Shown: one piece after another, positions 7,397-16,583 of the stretch
Numbering within the stretch: position 1 is the stretch's first letter
Layout of the letters: each line of letters starts with the position of its first letter
Source: Methanobrevibacter olleyae
Lineage (GTDB): Archaea > Methanobacteriota > Methanobacteria > Methanobacteriales > Methanobacteriaceae
NCBI RefSeq assembly: GCF_900114585.1
Contig: NZ_FOTL01000023.1
Span: 1-37,292, forward strand
Length of the DNA stretch: 37,292 nt
Direction: 5' to 3'
Notes under the pieces: model-generated
Database searches by the model: none
Told to the model about the DNA's origin: nothing
Seen by the model: the letters and a program-made list of their open reading frames with translations, nothing else
Made by a program: the position numbers and the translations under genes

Positions 7397-7834
7397 TTAC
7401 AATTCTACAGCTTCTCCGCCAGCTTCTTCAATTTTTTCAATAGCAGATTCAGAGAATGCAGGAGATTTAACAACTAAAGGAATGTCAAGAGAACCAGTTG
7501 CTAAAACTTTGTTGTAACCTAATTCAGTTACATCAATAACAATAACATCATCTTCTTTAGTAGCAATTCCTTTTTCTACAAACTCTTCAGCTTTATCATT
7601 TAAGAAGTTTAAGTTTACAGGGAAAGATCTGTGGATAGTTTTTTGAGGTCTTTTGAAACCATGTTTACCGAAGTAATTTTTGTTTTCAATAACAGTAGTA
7701 GACCAGTGGTGTTTTCCAGCTCCAGCTTTACCTTTACCACCTTTGTTACCAGCTCCTCTTCTTCTTTTAACAGAGCCTCCACCGTTAGATCTAGAACCTC
7801 TCATCTTATTAATCTTTTTACCTTTTCTTATCAT
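7397..7834 (-). CDS. rpl15p: Large subunit ribosomal protein uL15
   Basis: 145 aa. The Gly/Arg/Lys-rich N-terminus (MIRKGKKINKMRGSRSNGGG and onward to GKGKAGAGKHHW) and a C-terminal ELGYNKVLATG region are typical of archaeal L15. The start at 7834 has GGTGGAT upstream. It lies 11 bases after the L30 stop. A palindromic element 4-35 bases beyond its stop suggests it ends the long ribosomal transcript. Confidence 0.97.
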   Translation of the reverse strand: MIRKGKKINKMRGSRSNGGGSVKRRRGAGNKGGKGKAGAGKHHWSTTVIENKNYFGKHGFKRPQKTIHRSFPVNLNFLNDKAEEFVEKGIATKEDDVIVIDVTELGYNKVLATGSLDIPLVVKSPAFSESAIEKIEEAGGEAVEL

Positions 7835-7845
7835 ATTAATCCACC

Positions 7846-8304
7846 TTAAGCCATTCTTTTTGCAAGATTATTAATATCTTCCCCTCTGTAACCTAAGGAT
7901 CCACCTTCATTTACAGAATGTCTAATTCCTTTATATCCTTTTCTTGGAGGGTGAAGACGGAATACAGGTTTCATATCAATATCTTGAGCTTTGATTTCGC
8001 TGTTAAGTAATGCATTAGCTAATTCTTCAAAACTAGAGTAGTCAGTGTTTTCAGCTAGGTATTCTTCATCAATACGAGCTCCACCAACCAATCTTCCTCT
8101 TTTTTCGATGAGTTTAGTGAGAGTTTCAAGGTCAACTTCTCCCCAAGTGATGTAGTCTTTTGCCTTTTGGAGCATGCCTTTATAACTTGGGTTTTCTTCA
8201 ACTAATACAGCATGACTAATTCTGTTAAGTCTTAACATTTCTAAAGTACTAGCAATGCCTTTAATAACACCAGTAGTACCTCTAATTCTAATTACTAAAT
8301 ACAT
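7846..8304 (-). CDS. rpl30p: Large subunit ribosomal protein uL30
   Basis: 152 aa, the long archaeal/eukaryal form. The N-terminus [17 protein letters not shown] and the central [12 protein letters not shown] segment are diagnostic, as is [11 protein letters not shown] near the C-terminus. It lies 11 bases downstream of S5 on the same strand. GGTATC-type weak SD upstream. Confidence 0.97.
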   Translation of the reverse strand: MYLVIRIRGTTGVIKGIASTLEMLRLNRISHAVLVEENPSYKGMLQKAKDYITWGEVDLETLTKLIEKRGRLVGGARIDEEYLAENTDYSSFEELANALLNSEIKAQDIDMKPVFRLHPPRKGYKGIRHSVNEGGSLGYRGEDINNLAKRMA

Positions 8305-8315
8305 GATACCACCGT

Positions 8316-8957
8316 TTATTGGATTACTCCCATATTTTTAAGGTCTTGTTCACTAGCTTTCATCCTACTTGCTTCTTTTAAAGCTTCAAATACAGCATTA
8401 GCAAAGTTTACAGTAGTTTGGGTTTGTCCACTTGCTTGAGACCATACATCCTTTACACCAGCAAGAGAGAGAATGGTTTTACCAACATCCCCAATAGCTA
8501 AACCTACACCTGCAGGAGCAGGTCTTAAAGTTACATTTACACTACTTGCTTTTCCAGTTACTTTGAAAGGAATAGTGTGTTGTCTTCCACAAACACAGCC
8601 CCAATCTCCACAACCTCTTCTTACTTTAATAATGTTATATTTAGCACTATCTACAGCTTTTCTGATAGCAGGACCTACTTCTCTAGCTTTGCCTTGACCT
8701 AAACCTACATAACCATTTTTGTTACCTACTGCAACGATTACTCTAAAGTTTACTTTTCTACCAGATTTGTGCATTCTTTGAACTAAATTTACATCCATTA
8801 CTTCTTCTTCTAAATCAGGAAGCAATGCATCAATAATTTCTAATTCCATTATAGGGAGACCTTTTTCAAAGATTTCATCAATATCAGTGATATTTCCTGC
8901 TTTCACTTCTTTACCTAAATTGGTTTTAGGTTCCCAATCATCCATATTAAAGCTCAT
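8316..8957 (-). CDS. rps5p: Small subunit ribosomal protein uS5
   Basis: 213 aa. The double-stranded RNA-binding-like core is visible ([26 protein letters not shown], roughly residues 70-95), followed by an archaeal [16 protein letters not shown] segment with paired cysteines. Start ATG 8957 overlaps the L18 stop (ATGA), so the two are coupled. Confidence 0.97.
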   Translation of the reverse strand: MSFNMDDWEPKTNLGKEVKAGNITDIDEIFEKGLPIMELEIIDALLPDLEEEVMDVNLVQRMHKSGRKVNFRVIVAVGNKNGYVGLGQGKAREVGPAIRKAVDSAKYNIIKVRRGCGDWGCVCGRQHTIPFKVTGKASSVNVTLRPAPAGVGLAIGDVGKTILSLAGVKDVWSQASGQTQTTVNFANAVFEALKEASRMKASEQDLKNMGVIQ

Positions 8958-9541
8958 AATTTAGCCTCGTCAATTTTATTTTTAATTTCTTCAAAGTGTT
9001 TAGGTAAATCAGTAGGTTGAAGACCTTTAGCTAAGTATTGAGAGAATTTTTTACTAAGTTCTTCTTCATCTAAGCTTTCTGCATATTCTGCAATGTGTTC
9101 ACCACTAATTCTGTCTTCAGTAGGAATAATAGATTCACCATATGGAACATTTAAACCAGCATCTGCAGCACCTTTTACAGCAGCAAATACTTTTGCTCCC
9201 TTAATAGGAGATTTTAAACCAATATCAGCAATAGCATACTCAATACCTGCTGCAACAGCTTTTTTACCACACAAGTATGCAGTTAAATAAACAGCACTAG
9301 TGTTTTTATTTCCTGCTAACCAACCTAATTTGTTTAATTCTTTACTGTGAGCTGATACAACAGTTTCATCACCGTTTTTACCAACATTTATTACTTGAAC
9401 AATACAATTAGCATTGGAAATTCTTACAACTAATCTGGATTTATCTACATCAACTAATTTCATCCTAGTAGCATAATCAGTTTTACCTTCTCTTCTTCTT
9501 CTGAAAGCTACCTTATATTTTGATCCGCTTGCCAAGTCCAT
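8954..9541 (-). CDS. rpl18p: Large subunit ribosomal protein uL18
   Basis: 195 aa, archaeal/eukaryal L5-type length, binds 5S rRNA. YKVAFRRRREGKTDYATR near the N-terminus is characteristic. The ATG follows GGAGG by only one base (TAGGAGGAATG, with the TAG being the L19e stop), an unusually tight spacing, but no other in-frame start nearby is better. Confidence 0.96.
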   Translation of the reverse strand: MDLASGSKYKVAFRRRREGKTDYATRMKLVDVDKSRLVVRISNANCIVQVINVGKNGDETVVSAHSKELNKLGWLAGNKNTSAVYLTAYLCGKKAVAAGIEYAIADIGLKSPIKGAKVFAAVKGAADAGLNVPYGESIIPTEDRISGEHIAEYAESLDEEELSKKFSQYLAKGLQPTDLPKHFEEIKNKIDEAKL

Positions 9542-9546
9542 TCCTC

Positions 9547-9993
9547 CTATTTAATTAAATCATGGTCTCTAGCGTAAGTTTTCATGTAAGATTTACTTCT
9601 GAAAGCTCCACCTTTAGCCATTTTGTATAATTTACGGTAGGTAGTAGGGTCAATTTCACCTGCATTTCTCATATCTTTTAAATCAGTTCTTAAAGCACGG
9701 ATAGTTTTCATCCAAACTTGTTTTTTAGGAGTACGAGCGTTTTTAGCTCCTTTAACACTACCTCTTCCTTTACGTTTACCTTTTTTCTTTTGTTCTTTAA
9801 TCTTTTTAGATCTGTAGCTACTAATACCAGTTTTTGGTCTAGCTTTAATAATATCTTGATTTATAAGTTGTTTAATACCTTCTCTTGTAATAGCTCTAGA
9901 AACTTCTTCTACTTTTTCAGGATCTATCCATACACGGTTTACTCCAACTTTAAGTATACTAGCAGCTAATCTTTTTTGTGTAGTAAGATTCAT
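9547..9993 (-). CDS. rpl19e: Large subunit ribosomal protein L19e
   Basis: 148 aa, very basic. MNLTTQKRLAASILKVG at the N-terminus and the GRGSVKGAKNARTPKKQVW stretch are signatures of archaeal L19e. The ATG at 9993 has GGAGGATT upstream. It is separated from L32e by a 518-base gap, which is unusual for this cluster and suggests an independent promoter. Confidence 0.97.
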   Translation of the reverse strand: MNLTTQKRLAASILKVGVNRVWIDPEKVEEVSRAITREGIKQLINQDIIKARPKTGISSYRSKKIKEQKKKGKRKGRGSVKGAKNARTPKKQVWMKTIRALRTDLKDMRNAGEIDPTTYRKLYKMAKGGAFRSKSYMKTYARDHDLIK

Positions 9994-10511
9994 TAATAAT
10001 CCTCCATTTTAGTTAGCTGATAAACTTGAAATAAAATTTCTTCAAGTTTCCCTTCAATTTTATCAATATAAATTAAATAACTTTTTAATAATTAATTTTA
10101 ACCCATAATAATGATTTATGCATTTCTACACTAAATCTTAATTATTTTATCAAAGTTTTAATTTAATTGTTTATTTTGCTTGTTAATAAGAAAATGGATT
10201 CTTTTTTCCAAACTGATATTTTATTTCATAATATTTTAACAATTTGAGAATCTATAATAAGTTACATAAGTTGTGGTATGAGCTTAAAGACGTATTCAAT
10301 AATCCCTTTACCAACTTTATATAACACCCCTAATTTTCTTATAAGTAAGCTTTATAAATTATAATATTAACAAATTAAGGAAATGAAAAAACTTCATGTT
10401 TAATCATCTATCAATGAAAAATTTGCATTTTTCAACATATATTTTTAAATTTATAAATTAAATTTAAATTAATAAATAAGTATTAACTTAATAAATAATC
10501 CTTAAATAAAT
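9994..10511. other. Gap between L32e and L19e
   Basis: About 520 bases. The part 10130-10360 is less AT-rich than the flanks. On the minus strand TTATATAAA (about 10316-10324) is a plausible TATA box for L19e onwards. The same area has a 29-codon open stretch on the minus strand (10262-10351). No recognisable gene. Confidence 0.5.
10262..10351 (-). other. Short amphipathic reading frame, possible remnant
   Basis: Stop-to-stop frame of 29 codons containing GVLYKVGKGIIEYVFKLIPQ. It has no ATG start; a GTG preceded by AGG exists. It may be a decayed gene fragment, a tiny peptide, or chance, and it overlaps the candidate TATA box. Confidence 0.2.
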
Positions 10512-10838
10512 TTATTTATTTAAAACTTTTATACCTAATTCTGATGCTTTAGATAACATCAATTCTTTTTTACGTTTACCAATAGAAGCACTGATTCTTG
10601 CAGCTTCAGTTTCTGCATTAATAGCTTCTAAATCTTTCATGTTAAAAACAAGAACATCTTTGTAACCAGAAGGATGTAATCCTCTAGTAGCTTTAGGAGT
10701 ACGATAACCAATAGATGGCATTGCAGGTTTTCCTGCTTCGTATCTTCTCATTTTACTAGTTTTTCCTCTAGGACGTCTCCATTTGGTTCCTAATTTTTTA
10801 TAACGAGCATATTCTTGTCTTTTAAAATCTTTACTCAT
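10512..10838 (-). CDS. rpl32e: Large subunit ribosomal protein L32e
   Basis: 108 aa. KLGTKWRRPRGKTSKMR, and IGYRTPKATRGLHPSGYKDVLV match archaeal L32e, which is shorter than the eukaryotic protein. It lies 17 bases after L6, before a long gap to L19e. Confidence 0.97.
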   Translation of the reverse strand: MSKDFKRQEYARYKKLGTKWRRPRGKTSKMRRYEAGKPAMPSIGYRTPKATRGLHPSGYKDVLVFNMKDLEAINAETEAARISASIGKRKKELMLSKASELGIKVLNK

Positions 10839-10855
10839 TTAAATCACCATTATAA

Positions 10856-11389
10856 CTATTCTCTACTAGTTAAATAGATACCATCCTGGAATACTCTAGG
10901 ATCTTTACCTCTAATTTTAGTAGCCTGTTCTAAATTAGCCATAGTTTGACCAACATCTTCTTTATTAACACCGGTAATAATTACCTCATCACCTTTAACT
11001 TGAACTTTAGCGTCTCCAACAATTTTTACAGATCTAGGATGTCTTTCTCCAATAAAGTTTTCGATAGTTACTTTATTAGCTTCTACTTTTACAGTCATTG
11101 GAAAGTGAGCAAATACAATTTTCATATGGTAAGTGAAACCATCGGTTACACCAGTAATCATATTGTTAATATGAGCTTTAGTAGTTCCAATCATAGATTT
11201 GTCTTTCTTTTTAGGGAAAGCAGTTTCAAGAACAAGAAGATTATCTTCTTTTGTAATAGTTACATTAGAGTAAGTAAATTTTCTAGAAGTTTGACCATTT
11301 GGTCCTTTTACAGTAATTTCATCTTCAATTATAACTTCAACGCCTTCAGGGATTTCAATTTCTTCCCTTATAGCTGCAGCTAATACCAT
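10856..11389 (-). CDS. rpl6p: Large subunit ribosomal protein uL6
   Basis: 177 aa with the expected two-domain L6 fold: EIPEGVEVIIEDEITVKGPNG in the first half and EDVGQTMANLEQATKIRGKDPRVFQDGIY at the C-terminus. Start ATG 11389 follows GGTGATTAA. It lies 10 bases from the S8 stop. Confidence 0.97.
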   Translation of the reverse strand: MVLAAAIREEIEIPEGVEVIIEDEITVKGPNGQTSRKFTYSNVTITKEDNLLVLETAFPKKKDKSMIGTTKAHINNMITGVTDGFTYHMKIVFAHFPMTVKVEANKVTIENFIGERHPRSVKIVGDAKVQVKGDEVIITGVNKEDVGQTMANLEQATKIRGKDPRVFQDGIYLTSRE

Positions 11390-11399
11390 ATTTAATCAC

Positions 11400-11792
11400 C
11401 TAATACATGTAAGCCAGTAAACGTCCGCCGATACCTTTTTCTTTAGCTTCCCTGTGGGTCATAATACCTTCAGGAGTAGTTACGATTAAGATACCGAAGT
11501 TCTTTGCTGGTAAATATCTTTTTTCGAATTTCTCAAATTCATCTTTCTTTACAGCATGACGAGGTTTAATTACACCACATTGATTAATATTACCTTCCAA
11601 TTCTACTTCGAACTTTCCAGCTTTATTGTCATCTATAAATTCAAATTCACCTATATAATTCTCTTTTTGCATAGTGCTTAACACACGTCCAATTAAATTG
11701 GATGCTGGAGAAATAGTACAGTGGTCATTTACTTGACGTTCGTTATTTCTAATGTTTGTTAAAGCATCAGCAAGAGGATCCATAAGAGTCAT
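11400..11792 (-). CDS. rps8p: Small subunit ribosomal protein uS8
   Basis: 130 aa. [18 protein letters not shown] and the C-terminal [14 protein letters not shown]...GGRLLAYMY are textbook archaeal S8. I placed the start at ATG 11792: the upstream GTG (11801) is itself part of the Shine-Dalgarno site AAGGTGA, and homologues begin MTLMDPL. Confidence 0.96.
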   Translation of the reverse strand: MTLMDPLADALTNIRNNERQVNDHCTISPASNLIGRVLSTMQKENYIGEFEFIDDNKAGKFEVELEGNINQCGVIKPRHAVKKDEFEKFEKRYLPAKNFGILIVTTPEGIMTHREAKEKGIGGRLLAYMY

Positions 11793-11806
11793 AATAGTCA
11801 CCTTTT

Positions 11807-11953
11807 CTAATTATATTTTTTAAATCCTATTTTAGGAGCAATTTCTCTAAAACATTGCCTACACAAGTTGAGTCCGTATCTGCTTACAATAGCAGAATGA
11901 TCTCCACAACGGCTACATTTTTTTGCTGCTTTTCCGTATTTTCTTGGCAACAT
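11807..11953 (-). CDS. rps14p: Small subunit ribosomal protein uS14, zinc type
   Basis: 48 aa: [19 protein letters not shown]..., zinc ligands C13xxC16 and C31xxC34, ending [10 protein letters not shown]. It is complete and of the usual archaeal length, but easy to overlook because it is so short. It sits between L5 and S8, its conserved place. The start ATG 11953 follows AAGGTGATT. Confidence 0.95.
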   Translation of the reverse strand: MLPRKYGKAAKKCSRCGDHSAIVSRYGLNLCRQCFREIAPKIGFKKYN

Positions 11954-12019
11954 AATCACCTTAATAACATATCTTATTTAAATAATTACTATTTAATACC
12001 TAATATTTGCAGTTTTAAA

Positions 12020-12541
12020 TTAATATTCTTCATCTTCTGCTATAGTAACATTGAATTTTTCTTCCATAAATTTCATAGTTTCTTCAGGAGTGATTCTGTG
12101 TCTTTTTGGAATAGATTTCTTTTGTATTTTTCTTCTTTTAATTCTATAACCTGGTTTTTCAAAGGTAATAGAAAGATTCATACCAAAAATACCAATATCT
12201 GGATCATATCTCATTCCTGGAATATCAATATGTTCTCTAATACCAAAAGAAACATTACCTTGTGCATCAAATTGACTAGGTCTTAATTTATTATTAATAC
12301 CTTCTAAAACCATTTTAATTGCATTTTCAGCTCTTTCTCCACGGAGAGTTACTTTACATGCAATAGGCTGTCTTTTTCTAATACCCCATTCTGGGTTAGT
12401 AACTTTAGAAAAGGTTTTTACAGGAGTCTGACCAGTCATATTTTCAATAAGAGTCATAGCTCTAGATAACTTTTCACCAGCTTCACCGACACCAATGTTG
12501 ATAGTAGCTTTAGAAATAATAACTTTATTCATTGGGTTCAT
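12020..12541 (-). CDS. rpl5p: Large subunit ribosomal protein uL5
   Basis: 173 aa, 5S rRNA-binding protein. [18 protein letters not shown] near the N-terminus, and [28 protein letters not shown], are typical. The start overlaps the S4e stop by four bases (ATGA), and GGAGG lies 7-8 bases before the first ATG rather than the second at codon 4. Confidence 0.97.
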   Translation of the reverse strand: MNPMNKVIISKATINIGVGEAGEKLSRAMTLIENMTGQTPVKTFSKVTNPEWGIRKRQPIACKVTLRGERAENAIKMVLEGINNKLRPSQFDAQGNVSFGIREHIDIPGMRYDPDIGIFGMNLSITFEKPGYRIKRRKIQKKSIPKRHRITPEETMKFMEEKFNVTIAEDEEY

Positions 12542-13272
12542 TGGTTAACCTCCAATAAGTCAATAGCTGGTTCATCATTACCTACAACAAATGCATATTC
12601 TTTTAATGTTAAGAAAGTATCATTGTTTGCTTTTTCTATAATTACAGTGTTTGGCTTAGAAGATTCATCTACAAATATCTCTTTAATCTTACCAAGCTCA
12701 CCAGTGTGTTTACCACCAGTTACAAGTACAGCTACACCTTCTTCAAATTTAAAGTTTTCTTTAATTTCTTGTTCAGGTACAGAAATACATACAACATCTT
12801 GACCTGCATATAGATCTTCATCAACTAAAACATTTCTACCATCGTGAAGGTTTAGTTGAGTTTTTCCACCTTTAATAGTGGATTTATTTGCGATTTTAGC
12901 TAATTTGTAAGTTGCATCTTCTGCTGTTATTGGGTGTAAAGTTAATCTTCCTTTAGTATCTAAAAGAATTCTGTAATTTTCTTCAGTTTTAGGAATAGAT
13001 AAAATATCCATAAATCCTACTGGAAATTTATAATCTTTTTTAGCTTTTCCATCAATTAAAACATTACCGGTATTAATGATTCTTTTTGCTTCTCTAGAGT
13101 TATCAGCAAGACCTAAAATATCTCTAATAATAACAAGTAAAGGTAAAGAATCTTTAATAGCATGTGACCCTGGAGCAGGTTTTACTGTCCAAGTATCTTC
13201 TTTTGGATGGATAGGCCAACTTTTAGGTGCTTTATACCTTTTAAGATGCTTTCTAGATCCCATTTTTGCCAT
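12538..13272 (-). CDS. rps4e: Small subunit ribosomal protein S4e
   Basis: 244 aa. It has [17 protein letters not shown] at the N-terminus, an S4-like RNA-binding segment ([19 protein letters not shown], about 58-76) and a KOW motif ([14 protein letters not shown], about 188-201). It is archaeal/eukaryotic only. The start has GGAGGAAT upstream, and it is one base from the L24 stop. Confidence 0.97.
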   Translation of the reverse strand: MAKMGSRKHLKRYKAPKSWPIHPKEDTWTVKPAPGSHAIKDSLPLLVIIRDILGLADNSREAKRIINTGNVLIDGKAKKDYKFPVGFMDILSIPKTEENYRILLDTKGRLTLHPITAEDATYKLAKIANKSTIKGGKTQLNLHDGRNVLVDEDLYAGQDVVCISVPEQEIKENFKFEEGVAVLVTGGKHTGELGKIKEIFVDESSKPNTVIIEKANNDTFLTLKEYAFVVGNDEPAIDLLEVNQ

Positions 13273-13273
13273 C

Positions 13274-13618
13274 TTATTCCTCCATATTTATTCTTCTTTC
13301 ATCTTTTAAATCAGCTTCAATAATCATCAAGTTGGATGGATGAATTGGAAGTAATACAGCATTTCCGTCAGGTTTACTTAAAGTAACCCCTTCAACAGTA
13401 ACTTTGTATTTTTTTGCATCGATAGATTCAACTTTTCCTTCATGACCTTTAAAGTCTCCACGAACAACTTGAACTTTGTCTCCAACTCTTATTGGTAAAG
13501 ATCTTTTACCAATATCTGCTCTTAAATCTTTGCTTAAATTAGCACTCATAATTTTACGACGAATGTGTAAAGGAGCAGTGTAGAGAGCTTTTCTTTGTTT
13601 TCTTGGTTGAATTGACAT
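13274..13618 (-). CDS. rpl24p: Large subunit ribosomal protein uL24
   Basis: 114 aa. The N-terminus has [19 protein letters not shown] (archaeal L26e-like), then a KOW motif ([19 protein letters not shown], about 42-60). It is followed directly by S4e. Confidence 0.97.
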   Translation of the reverse strand: MSIQPRKQRKALYTAPLHIRRKIMSANLSKDLRADIGKRSLPIRVGDKVQVVRGDFKGHEGKVESIDAKKYKVTVEGVTLSKPDGNAVLLPIHPSNLMIIEADLKDERRINMEE

Positions 13619-13633
13619 TTAATCACCATAAAC

Positions 13634-14032
13634 TTAAATTAATATGCTTGCTGCACTACCTACACTAGGCCATTTATCAGCTGCTTCTTTAGCAACAGGT
13701 CCTCTAATTTCAGAACCTTTTAATACTCCTTCAGGAGTAATAATTACTGCAGCATTATCTTCAAATTTTACACGAAGACCATCAGCACGTCTGTATTCTT
13801 TTTTCTGTCTTACAACAACAGCATTAACTACTTCTCTTCTCATATCAGCAGTTCCTTTTTTAACTGAAGCAACAACTAAGTCACCTACTCCAGCTACATC
13901 AAGTCTTCTACGTACACCTTTGAACCCTTTTACAGAAATAATTTGAATTTCACGAGCTCCGGTATTATCTACACATTGAAGTCTAGCACCAATTGGTAAA
14001 GCTTTTGTTACACTAGATGTAGTAGGTTTCAT
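13634..14032 (-). CDS. rpl14p: Large subunit ribosomal protein uL14
   Basis: 132 aa. [19 protein letters not shown] and [16 protein letters not shown] are diagnostic. I chose ATG 14032: the candidates at 14044 and 14041 lie inside the Shine-Dalgarno sequence GGTGATG, and archaeal homologues begin [18 protein letters not shown]. The real start is just inside the S17 stop region (S17 stops at 14034-14036), giving two bases between the genes. Confidence 0.96.
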   Translation of the reverse strand: MKPTTSSVTKALPIGARLQCVDNTGAREIQIISVKGFKGVRRRLDVAGVGDLVVASVKKGTADMRREVVNAVVVRQKKEYRRADGLRVKFEDNAAVIITPEGVLKGSEIRGPVAKEAADKWPSVGSAASILI

Positions 14033-14033
14033 T

Positions 14034-14354
14034 TTAATCATCACCTTTTACTTCAACTAATACAAAATGTTTAGTTTTACTTAATGGCCTACATTCGGCA
14101 ATTTTTACAGAGTCACCAACTTCAACATCAAGACAGTCAGGTTTGTGAACGTTAATTCTTGATTTTCTTTTTTCATATCTTTCATATTTTCTAATGAATT
14201 TGTAGAAACTACGTTCTACAGTAATAGTCCTTTCTGCTTTATTAGTAGTAACAACACCTTCAAGGACTTGTCCTCTAACAGATAAACTACCATGGAAAGG
14301 GCAGTTAGGATCATCACATTTAGTTTCTGGTTCCTTAACATTAAGACCAACCAT
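14034..14354 (-). CDS. rps17p: Small subunit ribosomal protein uS17
   Basis: 106 aa, archaeal form with N-terminal extension. [18 protein letters not shown] is typical of archaeal S17, then [22 protein letters not shown] and the closing [19 protein letters not shown]. Start ATG 14354 after GGTGATAAA. It is ten bases from the Rpp29 gene. Confidence 0.97.
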   Translation of the reverse strand: MVGLNVKEPETKCDDPNCPFHGSLSVRGQVLEGVVTTNKAERTITVERSFYKFIRKYERYEKRKSRINVHKPDCLDVEVGDSVKIAECRPLSKTKHFVLVEVKGDD

Positions 14355-14364
14355 TTTATCACCA

Positions 14365-14721
14365 TTAAATTTTTTTATATCTTTTTTTTATCCTATCTTC
14401 AGGACGATTCAACAATATTTTACCATCTATTTCAACAATAGTTCCGTCAGGAACTTTAACTTGAAATACAGAAACATCTTTCTGAATTAATTTCTCTTTA
14501 AAAACTAAACTAATATTATTTTGATTAGAACTTAAGTCTCCAATATCTTCATCATCATTGATTTTAGTTTTGATTTGGCTTTTAACTTCAATTAATAAAG
14601 TTTTTTTAGTCTCATCAATAACAGTTCCACAAAGCCCTATTAAAGAAGGATTGGAACTATCAACAACTTTAAGTTCTAACCCAATTAATTCATGATAGAA
14701 TATATTTTTTGAGCTTATCAT
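14365..14721 (-). CDS. rnp1: RNase P protein component 1 (Rpp29/Pop4)
   Basis: 118 aa. Protein subunit of archaeal RNase P that helps the catalytic RNA remove tRNA 5' leaders. [38 protein letters not shown] gives the Sm-like barrel start, and [13 protein letters not shown] the basic C-terminus. An acidic/polar insert ([17 protein letters not shown], about 54-70) interrupts the barrel. Its location between aIF1 and S17 is the usual archaeal position. Confidence 0.93.
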   Translation of the reverse strand: MISSKNIFYHELIGLELKVVDSSNPSLIGLCGTVIDETKKTLLIEVKSQIKTKINDDEDIGDLSSNQNNISLVFKEKLIQKDVSVFQVKVPDGTIVEIDGKILLNRPEDRIKKRYKKI

Positions 14722-14760
14722 TCTAAGCCTCAGTATGTGAATAAGATTAAAACTATGAAT

Positions 14761-15105
14761 CTAATGTCTTCTTCTTTTATTATATTTTTTATCAGAATCT
14801 CTGATTTCAATAGTGTCAGAAGAGAATCCCATTTCAGATAAAACTTCTTTAACTCTCACTTTATGGTCACCTTGAAGTTCAATTTGACCTTTTTTAGCAG
14901 TACCTCCACAGGCACATTTTGCTTTAAGAGTTTTAGTAAGTTCTTTAATATCTATATCATGTTCATCTATACCTTCAACAATAGTCATAAGTTTTCCAAA
15001 TCTTCTTCTAACTGTAAATACTTTTACAGTTTGAACTTCTCTTGCAATTTCCTCACAAACACAAAGTTCTTCAGGAAGACCACATACATCACAGATTTTT
15101 GACAT
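14761..15105 (-). CDS. Translation initiation factor aIF1 (SUI1 family)
   Basis: 114 aa. The N-terminal cysteine-rich segment [13 protein letters not shown] is followed by the SUI1 domain ([16 protein letters not shown] ... [18 protein letters not shown]). aIF1 promotes start-codon selection on the small subunit. The start is immediately adjacent to the L29 stop (15106), indicating coupling. Confidence 0.95.
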   Translation of the reverse strand: MSKICDVCGLPEELCVCEEIAREVQTVKVFTVRRRFGKLMTIVEGIDEHDIDIKELTKTLKAKCACGGTAKKGQIELQGDHKVRVKEVLSEMGFSSDTIEIRDSDKKYNKRRRH

Positions 15106-15312
15106 TTAATTCTCCTTCTGTTTTTGGTTCATAATTGTAAGAACGCGAGCAATAGTCCTTTTGAGTTCTCTAATTTTACCAGGATTTTCATTAACACCTG
15201 CAGCAGCACTTTTGGAAACATTTTTAGCTAATTCAGCTTTGAGTTCAACTAATTTTTCTTCGATGTCCTCAATTTCCATTTCCCAAATTTCTTTACTTCT
15301 TAAAATTGCCAT
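15106..15312 (-). CDS. rpl29p: Large subunit ribosomal protein uL29
   Basis: 68 aa, two-helix protein: MAILRSKEIWEMEIEDIEEK and the conserved NPGKIRELKRTIARVLTI. It lies 26 bases after S3 and is directly abutted by aIF1. Confidence 0.96.
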   Translation of the reverse strand: MAILRSKEIWEMEIEDIEEKLVELKAELAKNVSKSAAAGVNENPGKIRELKRTIARVLTIMNQKQKEN

Positions 15313-15338
15313 TTTCTCAACTCACTTAAAGATATTAT

Positions 15339-16100
15339 CTATTCTTCAGAATCTTCAGTAGCTGCTTCAAGTTCTTCAAGATCTTCTTCAACTTCCACTA
15401 CTTCTTCAATTTCTTCTAAGTCTTCAAGATCCTCTTCAATTTCCGCTACTTCTTCAATTTCCTCTTCAACAATTTCTTCTTCAACAGTTTCTTCTACAGG
15501 TTCAGCAATAGGAGCAAGAATATCCACTTTATCAGGTAAAACAGCTTCAGGAGGCATAATTCTAACAACAATACCTAAAACACCAGGTTTTAAAGGTGCA
15601 GTTGCAAAACCTTCTTCTACAAATTTAGTTGCAGGTTCACCACATTTTTTAATGTATCCTTCAGTAAATTTAGCAACAGCAGATCTTGAACCTCTAATTT
15701 TTCCAGATATAGTTACTTCTACACCTTGAGCACCAGCACCCATAATTCTACGGATGGTGGAATATGCTACTCTTCTAAAGTGCATACCTCTTTGAAGCAT
15801 ATTAGCTATTTTAGAAGCCATAATTCTAGCATTTAATTCAGGAACATCTACTTCTTTAACTTCTACTTGAGGGTTATCTAAATCAAAATTATTTTTAAGA
15901 CTTTGGGTAATTGCTCTAACGGTTTTTCCACCTCTACCAATAACCATACCTGGTCTTTCAGCATAAACAATAACCATAGTTCCTAAAGGAGTGATTTGAA
16001 TTTCCATTCCTCCATAACCTGCTCTTTCAAGTTCTTTTTCTAAATATTCATCAATTTTGGTTCTTTTGAGACCTTCTGTAACGAAATCTTTTTCTATCAT
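15339..16100 (-). CDS. rps3p: Small subunit ribosomal protein uS3 with long acidic tail
   Basis: 253 aa. The KH domain has GMVIGRGGKTVRAI (GxxG at residues 55-58), and the C-terminal S3 domain runs to about residue 195. From 199 on the protein is almost only Glu, Val and Ile, a roughly 55-residue acidic tail. Within the tail a 16-residue unit (EIEEVAEIEEDLEDLE, 214-229) is repeated as EIEEVVEVEEDLEELE (230-245). Acidic S3 tails occur in archaea; the duplicated one here is notable. Confidence 0.97.
   Translation of the reverse strand: MIEKDFVTEGLKRTKIDEYLEKELERAGYGGMEIQITPLGTMVIVYAERPGMVIGRGGKTVRAITQSLKNNFDLDNPQVEVKEVDVPELNARIMASKIANMLQRGMHFRRVAYSTIRRIMGAGAQGVEVTISGKIRGSRSAVAKFTEGYIKKCGEPATKFVEEGFATAPLKPGVLGIVVRIMPPEAVLPDKVDILAPIAEPVEETVEEEIVEEEIEEVAEIEEDLEDLEEIEEVVEVEEDLEELEAATEDSEE
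15366..15461 (-). repeat. rps3p: In-frame 48-base tandem duplication in the S3 tail
   Basis: Two imperfect 48-base units (16 codons each) encode the two acidic repeats at residues 214-229 and 230-245. The period is a multiple of three, unlike several non-coding duplications nearby. Confidence 0.8.
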
Positions 16101-16103
16101 TAT

Positions 16104-16571
16104 TTAAGCCTCCACTAAAACTATTTGAATATGGGTAGTTGGAGTATTGAATGGAGTTACTCTACCAAATGCTCTTGGCCTAGCTCCTCTAATAACCATA
16201 CCTCTGTGAGAAGAGATATGTTCAATTTTAAGGTTCTCTACATCCATACCTTTGTACTCAGCATTTGCTTCTGCATTTTCAATAACATTTAAAATTGCTT
16301 TAGAAGCTTTTACAGGGTATCTTCCAGCAGCCCATCCTTTCATACCTTTTCTATGACCAACATCTCTGTTGTGTCTTTTGAAAGGAACAGCTTTTTTCAT
16401 TTTGATTACATCATTTAAGTATGTTTTTGCTTTAGCAACATCCATGCCTCTAATTGCACTACAAATTTCAACACAATGTTTTGGAGAAATTTTAAGGGAT
16501 CTTGCCATAGCACGTGCTGTTTTAGATTCATCAGCATCTTTATTATTATAAGCATATTTATTTTTTGCCAT
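16104..16571 (-). CDS. rpl22p: Large subunit ribosomal protein uL22
   Basis: 155 aa. [24 protein letters not shown] and the beta-hairpin/C-terminal part [29 protein letters not shown] match archaeal L22. It lies three bases from the S3 start. Confidence 0.97.
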   Translation of the reverse strand: MAKNKYAYNNKDADESKTARAMARSLKISPKHCVEICSAIRGMDVAKAKTYLNDVIKMKKAVPFKRHNRDVGHRKGMKGWAAGRYPVKASKAILNVIENAEANAEYKGMDVENLKIEHISSHRGMVIRGARPRAFGRVTPFNTPTTHIQIVLVEA

Positions 16572-16583
16572 GTTATAATCTCC

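Noticed and set aside
10946-11383. Plus-strand open frame of 145 codons opposite L6
   Set aside because: Phe/Asn/Ser-rich shadow of a clear ribosomal protein gene. The same applies to the frame at 11855-12286 opposite L5 and S14.
13634-14044. Earlier GTG/ATG starts for L14 (14044, 14041)
   Set aside because: They fall within the GGTGATG ribosome-binding sequence; the ATG at 14032 has correct spacing and matches homologous N-termini. The same reasoning removed upstream GTG starts for S8, DUF106, METTL5-like, bpl and rqcH.
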